40,245 nt of DNA from contig MNCI01003306.1 in NCBI GenBank assembly GCA_015680685.1, forward strand, positions 12,334-52,578, read 5' to 3'. Positions within the stretch are counted from its first letter, which is position 1, and every line of letters begins with the position of its first letter. A program made the translations under genes and the position numbers. Positions 32,214-40,245 of the stretch are shown one piece after another. The stretch comes from Gnetum montanum (Eukaryota > Streptophyta > Gnetopsida > Gnetales > Gnetaceae). The notes beneath the pieces are model-generated. The model was not told where the DNA came from, made no database searches, and saw only the letters and a program-made list of their open reading frames with translations.

Positions 32214-33465
32214 GAGGTTAAGTACAAAAACTTGGAAGTAACTAACTAAGAATTCTAACACATCAAACCAGGACATCAAACCAAAACATGAAACTGACAG
32301 TGAGGTGAAATATGGAAAGCATAGATGGATGAGAGAGAGTGAAATGGAGTTCCTCATTACAGTCACATGAAGTCCCTTGTAGATTTTGTGGTTAAATGAC
32401 TTGATAGGATCCATCCTTAGTCCATACCAAAACCAACCACTTTCAATGACTTCGCATCAACATTCTAAGACCAATCTATCCCCTAAGACACAAGAATGCT
32501 CCCATAGAACAACCATTGTTCCAAATTGAAGAAGAAGTAGGAAGTGAGAAAGGGCTTTGATTAGAGGAGATGAGTTTGATAACCAGTGCTTGTAGCCCAT
32601 TTATTTTTTCTAAGGGGTGTGCTTTGAATTCCCATTGTTTTTTTTTAAATGGGAACCACACCATGCAAAGACACATGCATTTATTTTGTCCAAGGGGTGT
32701 GCTTTGAATTTTCATCTTTTTTTTCTTGATGAGAACCACACCATGCAAGGATGTATGCATTTATTTTGTCCAAGGAGTGTGCTTTGAATCCTCATCATTT
32801 TCCTTTTTTGATGAGAACCACATTATGCAAGGACTTATTCAACTTCCTTTATTGATTGGCATGGAATGGTAAGAAATTCATGGAAACACACATGCACCTA
32901 GGCAAATAGAAAAGTACAAAGAATACATAATCCCCTTGAGAAGCCACACCCTATTCAAACCTTTGAATCCTTTCCAATTTTGGAAACTACCAAAGTCACA
33001 AATTTATTAAATTTTGATTAATGAAAAAGGAACGACATGATTTCAAAACAAGGAAGATAGAGTGTATGGATGGGTGGATGTTGTGGACTCACTACCTGTT
33101 ACATGAAAAAGAAACCATGTACTAATTATCAATAATGAAATTCAAAGCTAGAAACCAGACACCAACAATCAAATAATAAAAATAGTACATACCACCATCA
33201 AGTAATGCACTACTAATGTACCTAGCACTTATTAACAAAAAGTTAGAAAATCATACCAAATAAAAGAAAATATAGAAGAAAGTGTAAATTATTCAAGAAA
33301 TATCAAATGTACTAATGATGGTATCAAAAAAATTAGAAAAGATTAATAACATAAAAATAAAAAGATGTAAAAAAAAGAAGATGTAAAATAAAAGGTTGTA
33401 AAATGAAAAATGTTTAAAACAAAAAAGTTGAAAAATTGAAGAGCCACTTGAATGGTTAGCATGGT
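32214..33465 (-). other. Spacer of element C
   Basis: No coding domain. The block at 32330-32420 matches B at about 17580-17640 and the part to 32600 matches A at 100-420. A degenerate A-rich repeat lies at 33360-33430. Confidence 0.6.
32612..32835 (-). repeat. Three tandem 80-bp hairpin units (element C)
   Basis: The units start at 32612, 32692 and 32772 (forward AAGGGGTGTGCTTTGAATT or AAGGAGTGTG). Each holds TTCCCATT or similar, a T-rich loop and AATGGGAACCACACCATGCAA or similar. A has one unit, B two. Confidence 0.8.
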
Positions 33466-33484
33466 TGGCCATCTCCCCCATGAC
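33466..33484 (-). promoter_or_regulatory. Internal polypurine tract at the end of pol (copy C)
   Basis: On the element strand it reads TTAGTCATGGGGGAGATGG, at the same position relative to pol as in A and B. Confidence 0.5.
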
Positions 33485-34790
33485 TAAGTTGAAAGGAGGA
33501 GATCCAAAATATTGAGTGTGGTTGTCCATAGGATGAGGTGCTTATTGTGTTAACTAGCGTATGCTAATGGAAAGGTTTAATTTGTTGAATGTTGACCAAT
33601 TTTTTCTTGTTTTGGCTCTCAGGTTAATAGAACATCATGGCCTTTGAAGGAAAAGTTTCATAAATGATATAATGTCCTTCACACAATGTTTGGAATTTAG
33701 TTCATTGAGGCACATGTGTGGGGTTCTAGTAGAAAACCTTATATCCTAGTTAAAATTTAACTTTTCTAATTTTTAGGTCATGATGCTTTTTGTTATAAGT
33801 CTTGTGCAACTCATTAGATGATAAGGCCACTAATCAATTTTCATCTAGCAAGTTGAGGTTCATTAGTTGTTCTTTTTGGGCTAGACTTTAGGCAAGGTCA
33901 AGGTGACAAGCTATTGAAAGTGTACGGAGTTTAGATTGAATAGGAAGTATTGGTAGTTTGCCATACATAAGCTCATAGGGAGAGTAGCTTATAGGAAGTT
34001 TCCAAGTTGAGTAGTAGGCCCAATGGGCATTGTTGAGTTTGTGCTCCAGTCCTTCCTATACTTGCTAATAGTTCTTGTTAGTATCATTTTGATTTTCCTA
34101 TTCGTAACCTTAGCTTGACCATTAGCTTAGGGATGGTAAGGTGTTGTGAGTTTGTGTTCAACCCCTAACCGTTGCATGAGTTTTTGAAAAGTAGTACCTG
34201 TAAAATGAGTTCCAATGTCAGAAATTAATGCATGTGGCATACCAAACCTGTTTACAATATTTTGTTATACAAACTGAGCAGCAGTAGAAGATGTATAGTC
34301 AATGATGGTTGTTGCTTTTACCCATTTCATATAATAGTTAACAATGACTATGATGTAATCTTGTTCATTTGACATGGGCATAATGGAACCCATGAAATCA
34401 ATGCCCCAAATGTCCAGTGGTTCTAAAGGTTGAATCCATTGTTGAGGTTCCTTCATTTGAGTAGTCATTCCACCATCTCGTTGGCATCGTTCACAAGAGT
34501 AGATGAAATGGTGAGCATCCCTAAAGAGTGTTGGCCAATAGTACCCTGCCATCAGGATTTTAATGGCCATGCATCTTCTAGCATAGTGTCCTTCACAAGG
34601 ACCTTCATGAGCATCTTGAAGAATGTGCATTTGATCGACGTTAGGGACATACCAACAAACCAGACCATTGGTGCACACCTTGTAGAGGTGTTTGTTGATT
34701 TCCATAAAGTGCTTTACTTGGTGAAGAAACTATTGTTTCCTTCAGTGGTCCAACCCTTGTGGCATCTCCTAAGTGAGAAGATAGGTGAGA
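33485..34790 (-). pseudogene. pol (IN): Integrase of element C
   Basis: The HHCC domain is complete in the frame 34705-34265 (DAHEGPCEGHYARR, then CERC), followed by the first catalytic Asp in WGIDFMG and a YYMKWVKA strand. Further down are GTHFTG with the second Asp and TTPYHP. The third acidic position is Lys (AAG, 34109-34111, context AKVTNR), a single G-to-A change from Glu. After that the frame breaks up. The enzyme would be inactive. Confidence 0.85.
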
Positions 34791-34879
34791 ATGTTATCAT
34801 ACCATTTTGGCTCATTGGGCATTTGTTCAGTTATTACTCCAACAAAGAGGAGTTCATCAGGAAATGTATCAGATAATGG

Positions 34880-35300
34880 ATTTTCATCCTCTTTGTCATC
34901 CCATCACAACTGGGACAAGTGATTAGCAACCATATTCTTAGTGCCCTTTCGATCTACCATTGTAAGGTTGAACTCCTGTAAGATCACTAGCCATTGTATG
35001 ACACAGGGGCTCACCATTGGCTTGTTCATTAGAAAGCAGATGGCACCATGGTATGTGTGCATAAACACCTTATATCTAAGCACATAATGCTTGAACTTCT
35101 CTAGAGTAAACACAACTACCATCAATTCTTTTTCTGTAGTGGTGTAGTTCAATTGTGCACCCACAATGCTTTAGCTAGTGTAGTGGATGTAGATGGACAT
35201 TTCTTGTCATTTAAATACATGAACACAACTCCCAAAGCATAATTTGATGCATTCATCATGATGTGAATGGTCTAGACCAATCAGGTGCTTGTAGAATTGG
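34880..35300 (-). pseudogene. pol (RNase H): RNase H of element C
   Basis: The frame 35164-34904 holds AQLNYTTTEKELMVVVFTLE with the catalytic Glu, VFMHTYHG (the Asp of the usual TDH is Tyr here), LQEFNLTMVDRKG, and the terminal NMVANHLSQL, where the last Asp is Asn. The first Asp lies near 35250. It is in another frame than RT, so a frameshift lies between. Confidence 0.8.
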
Positions 35301-36139
35301 AGTTTCCACAAGCCTTTCTTTTAGTTGCTAGAATACTCTTTCACATTCTGGGGTCCAGACAAAAGGAGCATCTTTCTTTGTTAGTTCAACCAATGATTTT
35401 GTGATCTTAGAGAAATTTTCTATGAATCGTTGTTAGTAGCTAGTGTGTCCAAGGAATGATCAAACATCTTTAACTGTTTCTAGTCGGTGGGTTATTCCTT
35501 AGATGACCTTTATGTTTTTAGGATCTACCTCAATTCTTGCTTGTGATATTTTATGCCCCAATACAATGCCTTTCTGGACCATGAGATGAATTTTTTTGCC
35601 AATTGAGCTACAAGTTAGTTTTGACACATTGTTTTAGCACTTGCTCAAGGTGATCCAAGGCTTGCTCAAATTTAGCTCATAGGTAGGGAAGTCATCTATG
35701 AAGACTTTTACACCACTACTAATTTGCTATTGAAAGATGCTCAAAACTAGGCATTGATATGTGGTAGGATCATTGCATAGACTAAACAACATCTTACGAT
35801 ATGCAAAAGTCCCCCAAGGACTAGTGAATGTTGTCTTTGCTTGGTCTTTTGGTGCAATTTGAATTTGGTTATAGTCACTATAACTATCTAAGAAGATGTA
35901 GTAGTAATGCCTTGATATTATGTCTAGTAATTGGTTACCAAATGGCAACAGAAAGTAATCCTTGAATGTTGCCATATTCAGTAGCCTAAAATCAATGCAG
36001 ATTTGCCACTTATCACCTTTCTTTGATACAATTATGAGTGGACTAACCCACTCACTATTTGCAATAGGATAGATGAACCTTGCATTGAGGAGTTGTTTGA
36101 TTTCCTCTTTGATGATTTTCTTCAATTTGGGGTTCAACC
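35301..36139 (-). pseudogene. pol (RT): Reverse transcriptase of element C
   Basis: The frame 36137-35727 starts at NPKLKKIIKEEIKQLLNARF and continues through SEWVSPLIIVSKKGDKWQI, FRLLNMATFKDYF, QIAPKDQAKTTFTSPWGTFA and YRKMLFSLCNDPTTYQ. The catalytic box is VFIDDF (35691-35705), the F-I-D-D form with both Asp. The thumb part continues to about 35320 with stops. The frame is the same as gag-protease of this copy. Confidence 0.9.
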
Positions 36140-36605
36140 ACCTCTGGTTGTCATTTTGGCTTCATGGTCTGGTTATTGTAAATTCAATGCTAGCATATCC
36201 TAGGACTAATCCCTATGAGTTTCGGATATGACCAAGCAAAAGCTATTAACCATCTTTCAACTACTTTCAACAACATCTTTTTCTGTTATAGAGCAAGTCT
36301 TGCATTGATTATAACTAGCTTCTTATTTTTCAAAAATATATATTCCATTCCAACTAGTAGAATTTTTAGTTTAAGGGGCTATTGCTTGAAGTTCTTAGGA
36401 ATTTCCAACTCTTCCCAATATGTATCATCATTTGTATCATCAGAGAGTTGGTGATGAAGTTGCTCAGTTTCATCCATGCTTATGACATATTCACATGTCG
36501 GGTTCTCAGCTGGTTCCATGCATAGTGTGCTACTTTCTAAATTAGTGGTCAGCCACGAGGTAGCCTCTTGTTTTGTGGTTGCTGCGTATAGACACCTTTG
36601 AATTT
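36140..36605 (-). pseudogene. Protease-RT linker of element C
   Basis: This collinear linker includes LSDDTNDDTYWEELEIPKNF (about 36360-36450), which aligns with the B linker near 13690-13740. The part before it is broken by stops. Confidence 0.5.
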
Positions 36606-39600
36606 CTAATTCTGGGACACACTATTTGCATGCAAGATGAATGCTTGCTTGCTGGCCCAAAGTTTTTGCACATAATTACACCCACTATCGTTGTATGTGA
36701 TGCATGGAACTCTCTTCTTCTCAATCTTTCCAAATGCATTTTCTTTAGAGATTTCCAAGGAAAGATCTCTAATGCCCATTCTTGCATCTACAATGCTCAA
36801 CTATGCTCTTCCCATAATGATTGGGAAGTCCCCTTTACAGTTCTCTAGTTTAATTACTAGGAAGTCAGCAAGATAAGACCACCCATAGATAGTGGTCACT
36901 GTGTCTTCTACTAGTCCCAATGGAATAGTGATGGATTGGTTTGCCAATTCTAATCTAATGTTGATCTTCTTAAGAGGAGGTAGGTTCTAGGTAGTGTACA
37001 TCTCATAAGATCAAATTAACACCAGAACCTATATCTAGAAGAGCCTTATATGGTTCATTCCCAACAATCTACAAATAAATTAGAGAACTTCTAGGATCAA
37101 CTAATTTCTTGGGAATGTTTCCTGCATGGATCTAATCAGACATGGTGTGAGTAAGCATTATGATATGGATCCTTGGTAGAGTTTGGTTTGAAGGAGGCCC
37201 GAGGGAATCTGATATGGAGGAAGAAGCAGGAGTAGGGATATCAACTGCAGGTGTAGGTGAAGGCTTAGGTGGACTACGGGGTTGAAAGAAAGGTATTTTC
37301 TTTGATTAGGCATTTAACCCCTCATAGCATTGCGTTGTTGTGGTTGAGTGGGTAGTTCACCTTGCATAGGAGGAGCAGGTGGTAGCTGTGCAATTGGAGG
37401 AGTGTGTGCAGGGACAAGAGGAAGATAAGAATAGGGGGTAGCATTCCTTCTTTCATGTGGAGATGGAGTTTGATAATAGTTAGAAGGGTGGTAGTAAGGC
37501 TGAATATTAGAAATGTGACTGGAAGAGTCATATAGAGACATGGGTTGTTGAACATGGAAACAATATGGATTAGGCTGTTAGTAAGGGTATTATTTCCTTG
37601 GTGGTTTAAGCACCCATGATTGTGGTTGCTACCATTATTGGTATTGTTTGTATGGTTGTGGTGGAGCTCTACTTGGATAATATGGTTGTTGCTGGTAGAA
37701 TTACCTAGGATTACCTTGAGGATAAGGCAATCTTTTGGATGTTTGCCTTTGTGTAAGTCATGGATGTAAGGCATACACCCTAGACTCTTAAAGATGTGAT
37801 ACAATAGGGCAACATCCCTTGGGATGTTCATATTGGAAGACATCACATCCATGATCATCATTTGACTCACTATTTGCAACCTCTTCTATTGTAGCAAATT
37901 TTCCCTTACCTTTGTAATATGCATGTCTAGCTTCCTTGCACCTCCTGCACTCATGATCACTACCTTGTTCTCAAGACTCTTTAGCAATTTTGAGGATAGC
38001 TTAAAATTGACTATCCATGGAATCCCTTAATTGATCAACCTTGGCTGTAAGTTTAGATTGGAATTATTGAAGTGATAAGGCTTTCTTATGCATCCCCTCA
38101 TTAAATACAGATTCATCCTCATTGTCACAGAATCGAACCTTCCTCTTGTGAATGAAAGGATCATAGTTGTACTCCTCTACAATTTCTCTTTTTCTTAGTT
38201 CATCCTCCTCTTTGATGACTTGATCTATTAACCTTTGTACCTGATGGACAATTAGTTCTAACAATCACCCTTGGGCATAGACACCAAGAGTTTTCCTCAT
38301 TTCATTATGAAGCTTTTCTACAATGTGGTGGAGTTGAGCCAATTGAGAATAACCATGGCTAGGGCATTTATGTATCAAAGTATAGTATCAGCCAATGGCA
38401 GCATCCAAGGGTTCATGTGCTCCTTGTTTCCACCCTTGAATTTGCTTCCTTAATTTGGACACCCAAGAGTACATTTGATACTTATCATTAAACATTTCAA
38501 GCATGGTACTCCATTGTTTGATAGATTTCAGTTCTAAGGATTAGTACTAATTCTCTACTTCTTTGATGAGTTTCCTAGAAAATAACTTCAATTTTTGCCA
38601 TTCGTTCTTTATGTTTTAAAAGGTACATGCATCTTGGAAATCTTGAAGGTGATTCTACAGATTAGAGTTATATCATCCTTCAAATCGAGAAATATTGTTC
38701 ATGTCTAAATGTTTGATTCAACTATCTTTCACATGTCTTGTTGGAATTCTGATTACCTCTGCAATGTTAACCATACTTCAGGGAGCAAATAGAGGCTCAT
38801 CATAGCCTTGATCATGGTGCCTATGATGTCCTCTACTACCCCTTCATTAATGGCAATGTGTTTCTCTTGAACGTCTGCATCCTTGATCTTGCCTATCTTG
38901 ATGGTTCCATTGATAGTTTCATTCATTTCGATCACCTCCATCATGGTCTCACCTTCTATGGTCATGGTTAGAGCTAGAAGAAGAAGATGATGATGAAGGG
39001 GAAGAGGAAGAAGAACCATCACCATCATGGTGCCTACTATTTCCTCTTCGGTGATTGCGACCATGATCATGATCATACTTTGTGCTAGCATCCCTGTCTT
39101 GACTTGCCCCTTTGGATCCATCTTTGTTATTAGATCCCTTGTTACTAGAATTAGGATTGTGAATTGTGGAGTGCAGATTTTGGTTTTGACCTTCATCATT
39201 GAAGTTAAAGAGAGAAGCATCATTGAGTGGAAGATCCCCACTAGCTTGTTTGTACAACAGGAATGGAGAATCGTTAAGTTCTTTTCCCTTCAAAATTTTA
39301 TAGTGCTGCTCTAGCTGCTGATCTTTTAGGTGTTGTGCTTCGGTGGGCTGATAATCCCTAGCATCAACATCTTCCATGATATATTTCCCATGGTAGTCTT
39401 GAAGACCACATCGTGCAAGTGTTTGATAAAGAATTGTATGAGCAGCATGGTTAGGTGGTAACACAATGTTGCCTTCCATGTCACATCACCGTAGCTATTC
39501 ATTCTGGTGTAAGATGAAGGTAATGTTTAGCACATACTCATCAAGATGAGTATATGTAATTCGATACTATTGAGGCTTTGATGGATGAGCGTTATCAGGC

Positions 39601-39635
39601 TTGGGCAGAGAAGCACTCCTATGAGAAGAAGACAT
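36606..39635 (-). pseudogene. gag-pro: gag-protease of element C
   Basis: The ATG at 39635 (MSSSHRSASLPKPD) opens a frame that is shared by all later gag and protease blocks down to 36606. The order is: N-terminal domain (THLDEYV, MEGNIVLPPN, about 39340-39550), an Asp/His/Ser-rich linker with a poly-Ser tract (about 38950-39060), the capsid core (about 38400-38560, several stops), a segment like EEYNYDPFIHKRKVRFCDNEDES (38064-38264), a knuckle (37809-37847, CDVFQYEHPKGC, second Cys lost), a Pro/Tyr/Gln-rich stretch (37314-37541), and the retropepsin (about 36790-37150). The protease motif is LLDIGSGVNL, so the Asp is retained. Damage is nonsense-type only, as in B. Confidence 0.88.
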
Positions 39636-39776
39636 TGTCGATTAGCGAAACAAAAATCATAGTGTGCTCTGGGAATTTGATGTAGTAATTATAACACAAG
39701 ATATGACTTTCAGGTTCATTCCAATGATTTAAATGCTTTCATTAGATCCTACATAGTGCACAAAACAATAAAAAGA

Positions 39777-39794
39777 TCCCCAACAATGATGCCA
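39777..39794 (-). other. Primer binding site, tRNA-Asp type (copy C)
   Basis: On the element strand it reads TGGCATCATTGTTGGGGA, followed by TC. Against TGGCGCCGTTGCCGGGGA all five differences are C to T or G to A. Confidence 0.85.
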
Positions 39795-39795
39795 A

Positions 39796-39886
39796 TGATG
39801 AGTGGCGAGGTACCCCTACGCCCAACCATATGAATCATTAAGGTATTATGCGCGATCTGATCGAATTTCATAGACTTATAGTTATC
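39796..39886 (-). repeat. Broken 5' LTR of element C
   Basis: The sequence matches the 3' LTR of C (30617-30707) from the LTR terminus up to GTTATC at 39886, then stops matching. The remaining 0.83 kb of LTR is not in the window. Confidence 0.8.
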
Positions 39887-40245
39887 AACGATTTTGACTC
39901 CATTTTGACTAGATAATAGATGTCAACGATTGCATTCAAATAGAACCTTTGAAAGACTTGACAATTTCTGATTGAAATACCATGGAAATTCACTTTAAAG
40001 ATAAAAAGAAGCTATTCTGGTCCCATCAAAATACCAAGGATTTTCTGAACCCTCTCGACTACTGAATTGTTCAACGGCATGACTACAAGCAGAGGCTCTC
40101 TTACAACAATCCCAATAGTAGTTCCCACACGTTGCACAATAACAAAATTTACTACTAAAATGCTCTTAAGGCTTTTAAACACAAGCTCTTCTATGGCAAA
40201 ATTTTAATAGAAATTCTTATCGGGCAACAAGAACAGTAAAAGCAA
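39887..40245. other. Unrelated sequence abutting the broken LTR
   Basis: Not LTR-like. The minus strand holds the cysteine-rich open segment listed next. It could be an insertion into the LTR or the other side of a rearrangement. Confidence 0.5.
39995..40165 (-). pseudogene. Cysteine-rich open segment, unidentified exon-like piece
   Basis: Between two stops, 56 codons on the minus strand include FCYCATCGNYYWDCC, ACSHAVEQFS and NPWYFDGTRIASFYL. The clustering of Cys with aromatic residues and the orderly C-terminal part look like real protein sequence. There is no ATG. I do not recognise the family. It could be an exon or a fragment of a host gene or of another transposon. Confidence 0.3.

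Larger units (their letters stand above)
30617..39886 (-). mobile_element. Athila/Tat-type element C, ORF3-less, 5' LTR broken
   Basis: On the minus strand: broken 5' LTR (39796-39886), PBS, gag-protease, RT, RNase H, integrase, internal purine tract, tail with three hairpin units, an inverted repeat flanked by N, terminal PPT and 3' LTR (30617-31539). Compared with B, the tail runs from the splice-acceptor-like sequence to the end in about 370 bases, so ORF3 is gone. All coding parts carry stops, and integrase has a Lys at the third catalytic position. Target duplication cannot be checked because the 5' LTR is incomplete. Confidence 0.88.

Noticed and set aside
32476-32760. 94-codon minus-strand frame in the tail of C
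   Set aside because: It is the translation of the tandem hairpin units (HGVV..KKK repeated); its start and end follow the repeat, not a domain.
34430-34876. 148-codon plus-strand frame
   Set aside because: Antisense to the HHCC and core region of integrase of C, which has the clear domain evidence.
37322-37879. 185-codon minus-strand frame in C
   Set aside because: It is one base out of register with the gag frame, which contains the knuckle and the Pro/Gln-rich segment. The Leu/His/Asn-rich translation is a by-product.
38753-39241. 162-codon Met-rich minus-strand frame
   Set aside because: Shifted reading of the gag linker; the gag frame at 38949-39479 fits copies A and B.
1-40245. CRISPR arrays, bacterial operons, tRNA or rRNA genes
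   Set aside because: The repeats present are LTRs, tail hairpins and microsatellites. No spaced repeat array, cloverleaf with flanking boxes, or rRNA segment was seen.

Overview
The window looks like nuclear DNA of a seed plant whose intergenic space is packed with old, decayed LTR retrotransposons. It is AT-rich. I found no intact host gene, no tRNA or rRNA gene, and no bacterial or organellar gene order. Nearly everything recognisable belongs to one family of long Ty3/gypsy elements of the Athila/Tat type. The evidence is the domain order gag-protease-RT-RNase H-integrase, a primer binding site matching the 3' end of plant tRNA-Asp, and LTRs of about 0.84-0.97 kb that begin TGATGAGT and end ACTCATCA. 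The species cannot be read from the sequence. The heavy transition-type decay would suit a large, heavily methylated genome such as a gymnosperm or a large-genome angiosperm.

Layout. (A) 1-5447, minus strand: 5' LTR (4591-5447), tRNA-Asp PBS and a fairly well preserved gag-protease, then a deletion that removes RT, RNase H and most of integrase, then the 3' tail, which runs off the left edge. (D) about 6480-8590, minus strand: a tail fragment of the same family and a truncated LTR (from 7921). (B) 9557-22398, plus strand: a complete 12.8-kb element flanked by the 5-bp target duplication CATGG. It has both LTRs, PBS, one gag-pol reading frame, an internal purine tract, a spacer with hairpin repeats, a candidate splice acceptor, a long third reading frame (ORF3, about 18443-21315) and a terminal PPT. 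(E) about 25340-28500, minus strand: integrase/RNase H remnants of the same family joined to gag/protease of a different, chromovirus-like element. (C) 30617-39886, minus strand: an ORF3-less relative with a 3' LTR, tail, complete but mutated pol and gag, PBS, and a 5' LTR broken at 39886. Beyond it lies a short cysteine-rich open segment.

How the parts fit. Gag, protease, RT, RNase H and integrase are encoded as one polyprotein; in B the main blocks from gag through the integrase core share one frame. ORF3 lies downstream, behind a sequence resembling a 3' splice site, where the env-like gene sits in Athila-class elements. Its N-terminal half resembles the plant 'putative transposon protein' (Transposase_32-like) domain and the rest is charged and coiled-coil-like. 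All copies are dead: B has lost the protease catalytic Asp, C and E carry Lys in place of the third integrase acidic residue, and A lacks pol. The most interesting points are the ORF3 cassette, a second polypurine tract at the end of pol that copies the terminal one, the hairpin repeat of variable copy number in the tail, the unusual gag zinc knuckle, and the gag-protease-only derivative (A).
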